DNA of 64,000 bases from Malurus cyaneus samueli (lineage: Eukaryota > Chordata > Aves > Passeriformes > Maluridae): positions 50,475,917 to 50,539,916 of the forward strand of contig CM019218.1 of NCBI GenBank assembly GCA_009741485.1, in the 5' to 3' direction. Position numbers and translations under genes: made by a program. Shown in pieces: positions 24,246-36,500 of the stretch (position 1 is its first letter; each line of letters opens with the position of its first letter). Under the pieces are notes generated by a model. That model did no database searches, was not told the origin of the DNA, and was given only the letters and a program-made list of their open reading frames with translations.

Positions 24246-24570
24246 AGCTCTCGGTCAGTCTCCTTGCTGTGATTGTCATCGTGTGTGGCCTGGCTCTGGT
24301 GGCCGTGTTCGTGTTTCTCTTCTGGAAGCTCTGCTGGGTTCCCTGGAGGAACAAAGCGCTCTCCTCCCACCTGCGGGGCGGGGCAGGGGACAAGGACAGC
24401 ATGGCAGACAAACTCAAGGACGCGGGGGCCATCAGCTTCCTGGAGGCGGCCGTGAAGATCAGCCACACGTCGCCGGACATCCCCGCCGAGGTGCAGATGT
24501 CCATGAAGGATCACATCATGCGGCGCACGCGGATCCAGAGGCAAACCACGGAGCCAGCGTCATCCACCAG
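24246..24570 (+). CDS. SYT6: SYT6 exon encoding transmembrane segment and linker
   Basis: This 325-bp exon begins two bases into a codon, after the acceptor ...CCGCAG, and ends two bases into an Arg codon at CCACCAG|GTCAGG. It encodes about 108 residues. The first 25 or so ([20 protein letters not shown], then [10 protein letters not shown]) form the single transmembrane helix. The helix ends in a Cys/Trp-rich, positively charged stop-transfer segment ([10 protein letters not shown]). The following cytosolic linker carries the family phrases [20 protein letters not shown] and [11 protein letters not shown]. The preceding exon should supply the short lumenal N-terminus with its disulfide-forming cysteines; I cannot find it in the window. 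The acceptor sits at the end of a pyrimidine tract of about 600 bp. Confidence 0.93.
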
Positions 24571-27500
24571 GTCAGGGCTGGGGTGGGATCCATGGGATCC
24601 ATGGGATGGGATCCATGGGATAGGATGGATGGGATGGGATGGGATGGGATGGATGGGAATGGGATTGATGGGAAAAGGGATGGGAAGGAATGGAGGAGGG
24701 AATGGGATGGGATCCATGCGATAGGATGGGATGGATGGGATGGATCATGCGATAGGATGGGATGGAATGGGATGGGATCCATGCAATAGGATGGGATGGA
24801 ATGGGATGGGATCTATGGGATGGGATCCATGCGATAGGATGGGATGGAATGGGATGGGATCCATGCAATAGGATGGGATGGAATGGGATGGGACTATGGG
24901 ATCCATGGGATGGGATCCATGCGATAGGATGGGATGGATGGGATCCATGGAATGGGATCGATGCGATAAATGGGATGGAATGGATGGAATGGGAGGGATG
25001 GATGGATGATGGGATGGGATGGAATGGGATCCATGGGATCCATGGAATGGGATCCATGGGTTCCATGGGATGGGAATAGAAGGATGGAAAGGTGGGAAAA
25101 GGTGGAATGGATAGATGTGATGGGATAGAATAGGATGGGTAGGGAAGGGATGGGAGGGATCCATGGGATGGGATGGGATCCTGAGATGGGTGAGAAGAGA
25201 AGGATGGAAGGTGGGAAGAGGTGGGATGATGATGTGATGGGATAGAAAAGGATGAGATGGGAAGGGATTGGATGTGAGGAGACTGGATGGGATGGGATAG
25301 GATGGGATCTATGGAATGGGATCCATGGAATGGGATCCATGGGATGGGATGGAATGGGATCCATGGACAGGATGGGATCCATGGGATGCTCAGCCTGGAG
25401 CAGAGGAGCCTGAGGTCAGAGCTCACTGGGGCTGCAGCTTCCTCTGGAGGGGCAGTTCCGAGCTCTGCTCTCTGTGACAGGGACAGGACCCAGGGGAGGG
25501 CTGGAGCTGTGCCAGGGGGGTTGGGATGGATCTCAGGAAAGGTTCTTCTGTCCCCAGAGGGTGCTGGGCACGGCTCAGGCTCCCCAGGGAATGGGCACAG
25601 CCCCGAGGCGGCCAGAGCTCCAGAAGTGTGGGGACAGCACTGCCAGGGATGCACAGGGGGGTTTGGGGTGTCTGTGCAGGGTCAGGAGTAGGACTGGATG
25701 ATCCCTGTGGATCTCTTCCAACTCAGGATATTCCATGATTCTGCTGGGTGGGGATGAGGTGTTCACCAGTAATGGGGTGCTCAGCAGGTTTGGGGTGCTC
25801 AGCAGGAACGGGGTGTTCAGAAGGTTTAGAGTGCTAAGAAGGTTTGGGGTGCTCAGCAGGGACAGGATGCTCAGCAGGATGTTGCAGGAGGTGCTCAGCA
25901 GGAATGGGGTGCTCGGCAGGTTTGGGGTGCTCGGCAGGTTTGGGGTGCTCGGCAGGTTTGGGGTGCTCAGAAGGAGCAGGATGTTCAGCAGGGACAGGAT
26001 GCTGAGCAGGTTTGGGGTGCTCAGCAGGAGCAGGATGTTCAGCAGGGACAGGATGCTGAGCAGGTTTGGGGTGCTCAGCAGGAGCAGGATGTTCAGCAGG
26101 GATGGGACGGGGTGCTCAGCAGGTTTGGGGTGCTCAGCAGGAACAGGATGCTCAGCAGGTTTGGGGTACTCAGCAGGTCTGGGGTGCTCAGAAGGAGCAG
26201 GATGTTCAGCAGGGATGGGATGTTCAGCAGGGACAGGATACTCAGCAGATTTGGGGTGCTCAGCAGGAGCAGGATGTTCAGCAGGCATGGGGTGCTCAGC
26301 AGGAATGGGGTGCTCAGAAGGGATGGGGTGCTCAGCAGGTTTGGGGTGCTCAGCAGGGACAGGATGTTCAGCAGGTTTGGAGTGCTCAGCAGGAATGGGG
26401 TGCTCAGCAGGAATGGGGTGCTCAGCAGGAATGGGGTGCTCAGCAGGGACAGGATGCTCCGCAGATTTGGGGTGCTCAGCAGGAATGGGGTGCTCAGAGG
26501 ATGGGGTGCTCAGCAGGAATGGGGTGCTCAGCAGGTTTGGGGTGCTCAGCAGGGACAGGATGCTCCGCAGGGACCCTGCTGTGTGAGCAGCTGCAGGGGT
26601 GGGAGGTTGCTGAATGGAACCAGAGGCTCAGACACCATCAGGGAGCCCAAAGAAAGCACCTTCACAGCAGATCACCGCCCAAAGCTTGGCCACCGACCAA
26701 CAAACGTGTTAAGGACTGGCTTTCCGTGGCCCTTTTAGAAAATCAGGGATTCAAGCCCTATCACTGCGACTTGACCTCATTGTGTCAAGTCACCCGCACG
26801 CTCCGGCCACTTTAATTTTGTTCCAGCATGAGAGGCGGGCTGCAGTATCGATGATGTGCCCTGTCAGACACAATCAGACCTTTTGGCTGTGCCCGGCTGT
26901 TGTGGCTCCTGGCAGAAACAATCAGATCAGCACGATTGATGGATCGCTCGCTGCACACACCCAGAGCCAGCTGAGCTCGGGGCTGTGCTCAGATGGGGAC
27001 AGAGGCATCAGCATCATCCTCAGGTGCTGGGAGAGGCTGTGTGAACCTGGGGACACATCCTCAGCGTGGATATTGAGGAGAGAGTTGGATCAGATGTTAC
27101 AAAGGGGTTCTTTACTCGCAGTGGGGTGAGGCCCTGGCAGAAGCTGTGGCTGCCCCATCCCTGGAAGCGCCCAAGGCCAGGCTGGACAGCTGGGAATGAA
27201 GTGTCCTACCCTGGCAGGGGGTGGAATGAGGTGAACTTTCAGGTTCCTTTCCAGCAAAAATCCTCCTGCGACTCGGTGAAAAGCAGCATCTCTCCTTGAC
27301 ACAGCCGGCGGTGAAACGGGGACAGGAAGGAGGGATGGCAGGGTCCTGGCAGCGCCCCAGCGCTTCTGTTTGCCTCGCTGGCCATGCCCGGGCTGGGCAC
27401 AGGAGCGTGACACTGAAATCAGACACTGCCCCGAAAATTGGCTGCGCTTTTGCAGGATTAGCGGGCCCCGATGGCCACCCCGTGTTTGAAGGAGCCGAGT

Positions 27501-30500
27501 TAAACCAGCACGGTGCCACCCGGGCGTGCGAGCCGCACGCTTTTATTTACCCACACGGCTTCTCGGGCAGCTGATTCCCTCTCTGCATGCACACCCTCCT
27601 TCTGCTTTTATTACACCTTTCCAACAGAGGAGAAAAAAAAAACCCTCAGCCTGCCTGAATTAGGACAAACAAAGTGGGACTCGGCTGTACGTGGGCAGGT
27701 TTCAAACCCGCCTTTTCCTTGGCAGGTTCCTCTGATTCCCAGCCCAGCCAAACACCTCCGAGGAACCTGCCAAGGTCTGCAAGCACCATGGATCACTGGA
27801 AGCTGTGCTGTGGCTGTAGAGTCCTTAGCTTGGTTAAATAACCCTATAAACTGCTCTTGCAAACACCAGATAATCTGAAATAATGCCCCGAGTCCACAGA
27901 AAGCTTTTATGCTTTGTTCGGATAAAGCTTTGCTTGCGTGGAGCTTGCGCTGGAGGAGAGCTCAAGGCAAGAAGAGCTTCCAGACGAGGCTGTGCCTCCC
28001 TCCCTGTCAACAATTATCTATCAGCTCCTGATGAGTCTGCTGGAAAAGTCTGGAAGCAGCAATATCCAGCAAAGCCAGGCTGGACAGGGCTTGAGGCGAG
28101 CTGAGCTAGGGGAAAATGTCCTGCCGTGGCGGGGATGGAGCAGGATGGGCTTTAAAATGCTCTGATCCCAAATATTCTGTGGTTCTATGGTAAAACATCA
28201 CCTTCTGAACTGGTTGTGGTTCTCTCAGGAAAAGGAAAAAAGAAACAGAGAAAGGAAAGGGGAAAGAGAAAAAGAAACAGAAAAAGAAAGAAAAAAACCA
28301 ACCCCCAAAACAAACTAAAACAAACACCACAAAAAAAAAAACACACACACAAAAAAGCCACCAAAACAAACAAACAGAAAATAAAAACGAAAAACAAAAG
28401 GGTTTTTTTTGCCTGAAAGAACATAATGCCAGTGTCTTGGAAGTGTAAGGACTGAGGGTGGGGAAAGGCTCCACATGGTGCTGTCTGAGATTTGGTTAAG
28501 GAGTTGCTGGGGCCCATCTGTTCAGCTGTGGGCTCTGACTCAGTGCCACAGGTGAGAAAACCTCTGTGTGACAAACACCCTGAATGTAAGGAATCTGCTG
28601 GATTAGTTCCTTGAAGGTTTTTGGAGGTGTTGCCCTGTGCTCACCTCCACATGGTTTCAGATCAGAGCTCAGCAGCACCACTGAGCTTTGTCCTGGTCTT
28701 TGCTGCTGTCTTTAATATTGTTGTCGTTTGAATGAATTCAATGGGAGCAAAACACTCCCAAGTTCCAGCAAACCCCCTCCCCCCTCTTTTTCTCCACCCG
28801 GGTCCTAGAGACAACCTTTTCCACAGAGAGGAAAGTAAAAGAAAAGGGGAAAAAAAGCTATTTTATTTAAAATTATATTAACACAAAGAAAAAAAAAAAA
28901 CCTGTGGAATCAGCTGTTAGATCCCAAAGCCTTTCTCTTCCCTCCTGGGAGTAGCTTCCCCTCCGGGCCCTCAGAGGGGTTTGACAGAGTCTCTCTCCAA
29001 TAGTTCACTGAAGGGTCTTTCTCCCTGCCGTGCCACGAGAATCCTCCAATTCTCAGATGACGAAGAGGAAAAACGAATTTGAGGAAAAACAAGTCCAAAG
29101 AAAGGCAGAAAAAGGAGCAGTCCCAGGAAGAGCAGCTTCTTTTTCCACCGCCCGAGAGCCTCCCGGAGAAAAAAAAAAAAGTCTGTGTCTTGTCCCTTTC
29201 CCTCCCATTGTCCTTGAAGGGAGGAACATCACCAAACAAACCAGAGCAGTCTCGACTATCATGTATAGTTACAGAAGGGTTGTTTAACTTTCCTCTAACA
29301 TAAGCAGATGATAGGAATACAATACTCAGCTAACCTAGGACAAATATTCGGGGGAGATAAAGCAGAGCAGAGTCTGGGGAACCCACGGAGCTGTTTTTGT
29401 GCCCCACTCCTGCAGGCACATCTCCTTCAAGAGGAACCTCCCTCGCCAGATGCACGTGTCCAGCATGGACTACGGCCTGGAGCCGCCGGCCGTGGCCGAG
29501 CAGCCCACCAGCATCGGCCGCATCAAACCCGAGCTCTACAAACAGAAAACGGTGGACACCGAGGACCTCAAGAAAGAGGCGGAGAAAACCTGCGGGAAAA
29601 TCAACTTCACCCTCAAGTACGACTACGAGAACGAGACGCTGACCGTGAGGATCCTCAGGGCTTTTGACCTGCCGGCCAAAGATTTCTGCGGCAGCTCGGA
29701 TCCCTACGTGAAGATCTACCTCCTGCCCGACCGCAAGCGCAAGTTCCAGACACGGGTGCACAGGAAGACCCTGAACCCCACCTTCGAGATCCTTCCATTT
29801 CCCCGTGCCCCACGAGGAGCTGGCCAGCAGGAAGCTCCACCTGAGTGTCTTTGACTTTGACAGGTTCTCCAGGCACGACATGATCGGGGAGGTGATCCTG
29901 GAGAACCTGTTCGAGGACTCGGACCTGTCCCGGGAGACGTCCATCTGGAGGGACATCCAGTACGCCACCACGGTGAGTGCCTGCTGGGCAGGGCTGGGCT
30001 TCTCCAAGGGGTAAATCCTGCGTGTGACCCCACTGATGGGTTCCTTGGGTGCTGTTAGCCCTGGAATCCACAACCAGGGTGAAGCTCGTCTGCCATGTGT
30101 GTATGACCAGAGCCAGAGAGAGCTCTGGTGGGACATGAGGTTGGTGCTGAGAGGTGTTGGATGTGCTGCTGACAGCTCTTCCAGAGCTGGATTTGGTCTT
30201 TTAGCACTCTGTTGAATTCCCTCTGGAAAAGAAGCCAGGGTTCTCTGAGAATCTGAATTCTCCCCTGAGAGAGGAGAATTCCCAGTCCCTCCGGTGTCGC
30301 CCGGAGCTGGAAGGAGACACCAAACGCTCGCAGTGATGGCTGAGCACAGAGCAGTGACATGAACCCCTCCATCAGAGCTCTCTCTCCTCCACTGCCCTCC
30401 CAGGAGGATCTGGCTGCTCCTCAGGGCAAATGAACGATTGAACTGCTCGGCAGCAGGACACCAAATCAGTCACTGTCATTGTCACTGCACGTTGTTATTT

Positions 30501-33500
30501 CAGAAAATGAAACATGAGCCGTCCCCAGCCCCGTGGCTGTGAGCGTGGGCCCTGTCACATCTCTCCTGGTGACTGGCACAAGGCTACAACTCGAAAAAAA
30601 TCTGTCCTGCAGCTTCCTTCACGGCTCATCTCATACCTTTGCTATCCTGGGCTGAGGAGAGAAGTGTCAAACACGAATATTCCTTGTGGCCAGCACTGCC
30701 AGAAGAGATTTGCTTCGTAACTCAGGTTTTTTCTCAATGCTGTGTCCCCCACCAGCTGCACCCCTTCCACCAGTGCTCATTCTTCCATTGCAGAGTGTTC
30801 AGAACTTTCTGGAAGCTCTGGGGAGGTGGGCACAGCCCCGTGCCCTGTGCTGGTCCCAGGGCAGCAGGGGACACGGGTGGCATCACCCTGGCAGGTGGCC
30901 CTGGTCTGGAGCTGCCTTGGGAGGGCACAGAGAGTCTGGCCCTGCCAGTCTGAGGACACAGGGTGGACACAGGATGACACAGGATGACACAGGCACCCTG
31001 GGGCAGCACTGGTGATGCCTAAATCTGGCTACCTAAAGCAGCCTAGGCAAAATTCAGAGAATCCAAAGCAGTTCTGTTATTGTAGGGCCTTCAGGGCCAT
31101 CCAGGGCAGTCCCACACCCACAATGGACAATGGCTCACGGGTTTTTCACCCTTTCTCACTTTTGTCCATTTGCACATGGGGCTGAATCCTCCAATTGCAG
31201 CTGCAGCCAATGCAGTCATTACTCCAGGTTGGCTCCCCCAATTCTCTGTTGTTTCCATCTCTTGGGGCCTGGCACAGGGAGGTGTCCTTGAGTTTGGGGC
31301 TGTGGGGAATTGTTTTGTGTAAAAATGGAGAGCAGGAGCTCAGCACTGTCTGTGGAATGTGGAGTTAAACACTGAAGAATCACAGAGTTACAGAGAGAAA
31401 ATACTTGGAAATAGAGAAGATTAAATCCTGAGGCATCCCTGGGAGCTGCTGCTGTGCTGCCTTTTGAGCATCCTGCTGGAAGGACTGCGGGAAGGAGGCG
31501 CGGATCAGCCATGAGGAAAATGACAGCTTTGGTTAGCAGGGTGCTCCCAGCTCTGGGCTTCCAACCTGCAAAATCCACTGTGCTCTGATTGATGGATGGC
31601 AATGAAAGCCAAAACGCTGGCAGAGAGGCCAGCAGGCACCAGGCACATCCCTTCACCAGGAGAGGAAATGCTAAAGGGGGAGAAAAGTGCCCCAGGGGTG
31701 CTGCTGCCTCCTGGAGTAATCTGCTGTGGCTTCTGTGAGGAATAGCTGATGTTTTCCTGGCTAAACAAACTCACAGAATGGGGGGAAATGCCACAAAAGA
31801 GGGAAAACACCTTCCAGAGAAGGTGTGAGGGGAGCAGAGCCAACACCAATTCCGAGATGTGCTGTCCAGCACCGCGTTTGGCTCCGTCCCCTCGTCCTCT
31901 CCTGCCATTCCCAAGGAATGTCCTGCTCCTGGAACATCTCAGCCAGCTGTAGCACACCCAAGGACAACTTCTGTTTAATCAAAATTGAGAAGGGTAAATA
32001 CAGTTCTCACAAAACCCCAAGAAGGCTCTGGGTACCTAATAATGCATGAGATCAATGGTGTGGGCAGGAGGAACACACTTAAGCACCATCTGGCCCAAAG
32101 AGCCAGCACTCAGCTCCTTAATTAATGACTGTACAGCTCGTGAACCAGTGAAACATTTTTGGTTTCAAGTCTATCGATTCAGAGCTTCCATTAATTCCTA
32201 AAAGGTACCAATATGAATTTTGGAAATGTCCCAGCATCTATAATCGGCAAGAAAATAATGTACCCACAGNNNNNNNNNNNNNNNNNNNNNNNNNAGAGAA
32301 GACGATATGGGGGGGGGGGAAAAAAAAAAAAAAAAAAAATCCCCCCTGCGGGAACTAAAGAAACAATTGAGGAATGGAATGGGAATGGGGAATCCGGGAA
32401 TAATGGGATGAGTGGGAATGGGATGATGGTATATAATGGGATGATGGGAAATGGGATATGGGAATGGGATATGGGAAATGGGAATGATGGATAATGGGAG
32501 GATCCCATGCGATAAGGATGGGAATGAGGAAATGGGATGGGATACCATGCAGATAAGGAATGGGATGGAATGGGATGGGACTATGGGATCCATGGGATGG
32601 GATCCATGCGATAGGATGGGATGGAATGGGATCCATGGAATGGGATCGATGCGATAACATGGGATGGAATGGGATGGGATCCATGGGATTCATGGGATAG
32701 GATCCATGGGATGGGATGGAATGGGATCCCATGGATCCATGAATGGGATCATGGTTCCAGGGATGGAATAGGGATGGAAAGGTGGGAAGGTGGAATGGAT
32801 AGATGTGATGGATAGAATAAGGAATGGGTAGGGAAGGATGGGAGGGATCCATGGGATGGGATGGGATCCATGAGATGGGGTGAGAAGAGAAGGATGGGAA
32901 GGTGGGAAGAGGTGGGATGATAGATGTGATGGGATAGAAAAGGATGAGATGGGAAGGGATTGGATGTGAGGAGACTGGATGGGATGGGATAGGATGGGAT
33001 CTATGGAATGGGATCCATGGAATGGGATCCATGGGATGGGATGGGATGGGATCCATGGGACAGGATGGGATCCATGGGATGCTCAGCCTGGAGCAGAGGA
33101 GCCTGAGGTCAGAGCTCACTGGGGCTGCAGCTTCCTCTGGAGGGGCAGTTCCGAGCTCTGCTCTCTGTGACAGGGACAGGACCCAGGGGAGGGCTGGAGC
33201 TGTGCCAGGGGGGTTGGGATGGATCTCAGGGAAAGGTTCTTCTGTCCCCAAGGGTGCTGGCACGGCTCAGGCTCCCCAGGGAATGGGCACAGCCCCGAGG
33301 CGGCCAGAGCTCCAGAAGTGTGGGGACAGCACTGCCAGGGATGCACAGGGTGGGGTTTGGGGTGTCTGTGCAGGGTCAGGAGTAGGACTGGATGATCCCT
33401 GTGGATCTCTTCCAACTCAGGATATTTCCATGATTCTGCTGGGTGGGGATGAGGTGTTCACCAGTAATGGGGTGCTCAGCAGGTTTGGGGTGCTCAGCAG

Positions 33501-36500
33501 GAACGGGGTGTTCAGAAGGTTTAGAGTGCTAAGAAGGTTTGGGGTGCTCAGCAGGGACAGGATGCTCAGCAGGAGCAGGATGTTCAGCAGGGATGGGACT
33601 GGGTGCTCAGCAGGAATGGGGTGCTCGGCAGGTTTGGGGTGCTCGGCAGGTTTGGGGTGCTCAGAAGGAGCAGGATGTTCAGCAGGGACAGGATGCTGAG
33701 CAGGTTTGGGGTGCTCAGCAGGAGCAGGATGTTCAGCAGGGACAGGATGCTGAGCAGGTTTGGGGTGCTCAGCAGGAAGGGGTGCTCGGCAGGTTGGGGT
33801 GCTCAGCAGGAGGTTTCAGAGGTGTGCTAAGAGGTTTGGGGTCTCAGCAGGAACGGGGTGTTCAGAAGGAGAGGCTAAGAAGGTTGGGGTGCTCAGCAGG
33901 GGGGTGTTCAGAAGGAGTGCTAAGAGGTTTGGGGTGCTCAGCAGGAGGGGTGTTCAGAAGGTTTAGAGTGCTAAGAGGTTGGGGTGCTCAGCAGGAAGGG
34001 GTGTTCAGAAGGGAGTGCTAAGAAGGTTGGGGTGCTCAGCAGGAAGGGGTGTTCAGAGGGAGTGCTAGAGGTTTGGGGTGCTCAGCAGGGACAGGATGCT
34101 CCGCAGATTTGGGGTGCTCAGCAGGAATGGGGTGCTCAGAAGGGATGGGGTGCTCAGCAGGAATGGGGTGCTCAGCAGGTTTGGGGTGCTCAGCAGGGAC
34201 AGGATGCTCCGCAGGGACCCTGCTGTGTGAGCAGCTGCAGGGGTGGGAGGTTGCTGAATGGAACCAGAGGCTCAGACACCATCAGGGAGCCCAAAGAAAG
34301 CACCTTCACAGCAGATCACCGCCCAAAGCTTGGCCACCGACCAACAAACGTGTTAAGGACTGGCTTTCCGTGGCCCTTTTAGAAAATCAGGGATTCAAGC
34401 CCTATCACTGCGACTTGACCTCATTGTGTCAAGTCACCCGCACGCTCCGGCCACTTTAATTTTGTTCCAGCATGAGAGGCGGGCTGCAGTATCGATGATG
34501 TGCCCTGTCAGACACAATCAGACCTTTTGGCTGTGCCCGGCTGTTGTGGCTCCTGGCAGAAACAATCAGATCAGCACGATTGATGGATCGCTCGCTGCAC
34601 ACACCCAGAGCCAGCTGAGCTCGGGGCTGTGCTCAGATGGGGACAGAGGCATCAGCATCATCCTCAGGTGCTGGGAGAGGCTGTGTGAACCTGGGGACAC
34701 ATCCTCAGCGTGGATATTGAGGAGAGAGTTGGATCAGATGTTACAAAGGGGTTCTTTACTCGCAGTGGGGTGAGGCCCTGGCAGAAGCTGTGGCTGCCCC
34801 ATCCCTGGAAGCGCCCAAGGCCAGGCTGGAGCAGCCTGGGATAGTGGAAGCTGTCCCTACCCGTGGCAGGGGGTGGAATGAGGTGAACTTTCAGGTTCCT
34901 TTCCAGCAAAAATCCTCCTGCGACTCGGTGAAAAGCAGCATCTCTCCTTGACACAGCCGGCGGTGAAACGGGGACAGGAAGGAGGGATGGCAGGGTCCTG
35001 GCAGCGCCCCAGCGCTTCTGTTTGCCTCGCTGGCCATGCCCGGGCTGGGCACAGGAGCGTGACACTGAAATCAGACCCTGCCCCGAAAATTGGCTGCGCT
35101 TTTGCAGGATTAGCGAGGCCCCGATGGCCACCCCGTGTTTGAAGGAGCCGAGTTAAACCAGCACGGTGCCACCCGGGCGTGCGAGCCGCACGCTTTTATT
35201 TACCCACACGGCTTCTCGGGCAGCTGATTCCCTCTCTGCATGCACACCCTCCTTCTGCTTTTATTACACCTTTCCAACAGAGGAGAAAAAAAACCCTCAG
35301 CCTGCCTGAATTAGGACAAACAAAGTGGGACTCGGCTGTACGTGGGCAGGTTTCAAACCCGCCTTTTCCTTGGCAGGTTCCTCTGATTCCCAGCCCAGCC
35401 AAACACCTCCGAGGAACCTGCCAAGGTCTGCAAGCACCATGGATCACTGGAAGCTGCTGCTGTGGCTGTAGAGTCCTTAGCTTGGTTAAATAACCCTATA
35501 AACTGCTCTTGCAAACACCAGATAATCTGAAATAATGCCCCGAGTCCACAGAAAGCTTTTATGCTTTGTTCGGATAAAGCTTTGCTTGCGTGGAGCTTGC
35601 GCTGGAGGAGAGCTCAAGGCAAGAAGAGCTTCCAGACGAGGCTGTGCCTCCCTCCCTGTCAACAATTATCTATCAGCTCCTGATGAGTCTGCTGGAAAAG
35701 TCTGGAAGCAGCAATATCCAGCAAAGCCAGGCTGGACAGGGCTTGAGGCGAGCTGAGCTAGGGGAAAATGTCTCTGCCCGTGGCTGGGGATGGAGCAGGA
35801 TGGGCTTTAAAATGCTCTGATCCCAAATCATTCTGTGGTTCTATGAGTAAAACATCACCTTCTGAACTGGTTGTGGTTCTCTCATGAGGAAAGAAAAAAG
35901 AAACAGAGAAAGGAAAGGGAAAGAGAAAAAGAAACAGAAAAAGAAAGAAAAAAACCAACCCAAAAACAAACTAAAACAAACACACACAAAAAAAAAAACA
36001 CACACACAAAAAAGCCACCAAAAACAACAAACAGAAAATAAAACGAAAAACAAAAGGTTTTTTTTGCCTGAAAGAACATAATGCCAGTGTCTTGGAAGTG
36101 TAAGGACTGAGGGTGGGGAAAGGCTCCACATAGTGCTGTCTGAGGTTTGGTTAAGGAATTGCTGGGGCCCATCTGTTCAGCTGTGGGCTCTGACTCAGTG
36201 CCACAGGTGAGAAAACCTCTGTGTGACAAACACCCTGAATGTAAGGAATCTGCTGGATTAGTTCCTTGAAGGTTTTTGGAGGTGTTGCCCTGTGCTCACC
36301 TCCACATGGTTTCGGATCAGGGCTCAGCAGCACCACTGAGCTTTGTCCTGGTCTTTGCTGCTGTTTTATATTTGTTGTTTTGAATGAATTAATGGGAGAA
36401 AAACACTCCCAAGTTCCAGCAAACCCCTCCCCCCCTCTTTTTCTCCACCCGGGTCCTAGAGACAACCTTTTCCACAGAGAGGAAAGTGAAAAGAAAAGGG

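Larger units (their letters stand above)
26576..29415 (+). other. SYT6 intron sequence before the C2A exon (copy 1)
   Basis: Unique sequence with CR1 fragments at 27,125-27,265 and 28,070-28,200 and an A-rich tract at 28,220-28,405. The sequence at 26,690-26,980 is non-repetitive and conserved-looking but not coding. It is repeated at 34,216-37,056. Confidence 0.6.
24590..32269. repeat. First copy of a 7.6-kb direct duplication
   Basis: The GGGAT array, CR1, GGGGTGCTCAGCAGG array, C2A exon and downstream intron sequence recur in the same order at 32,295-39,926. The offset is about 7,640-7,690 bp and varies with small indels. The copy ends abruptly at a 25-N gap after TGTACCCACAG. Confidence 0.95.

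Noticed and set aside
23600..24544. Lys/Gly/Glu-rich minus-strand protein of over 300 codons
   Set aside because: Reverse translation of the CCTTTT tract plus antisense of the SYT6 transmembrane exon.
24572..25654. Pro/Ser/His-rich minus-strand protein of 360 codons
   Set aside because: Translation of the GGGAT minisatellite and the antisense of a CR1 tail.
25735..26815. Repeat proteins with GCSAG or GVLSR periods, reminiscent of repeat antigens
   Set aside because: All three + frames are open because of the 18-21 bp unit; noncoding minisatellite in an intron.
29330..30136. Minus-strand open frame across the C2A exon
   Set aside because: Antisense shadow of a GC-rich coding exon, present in both copies; no matching family.
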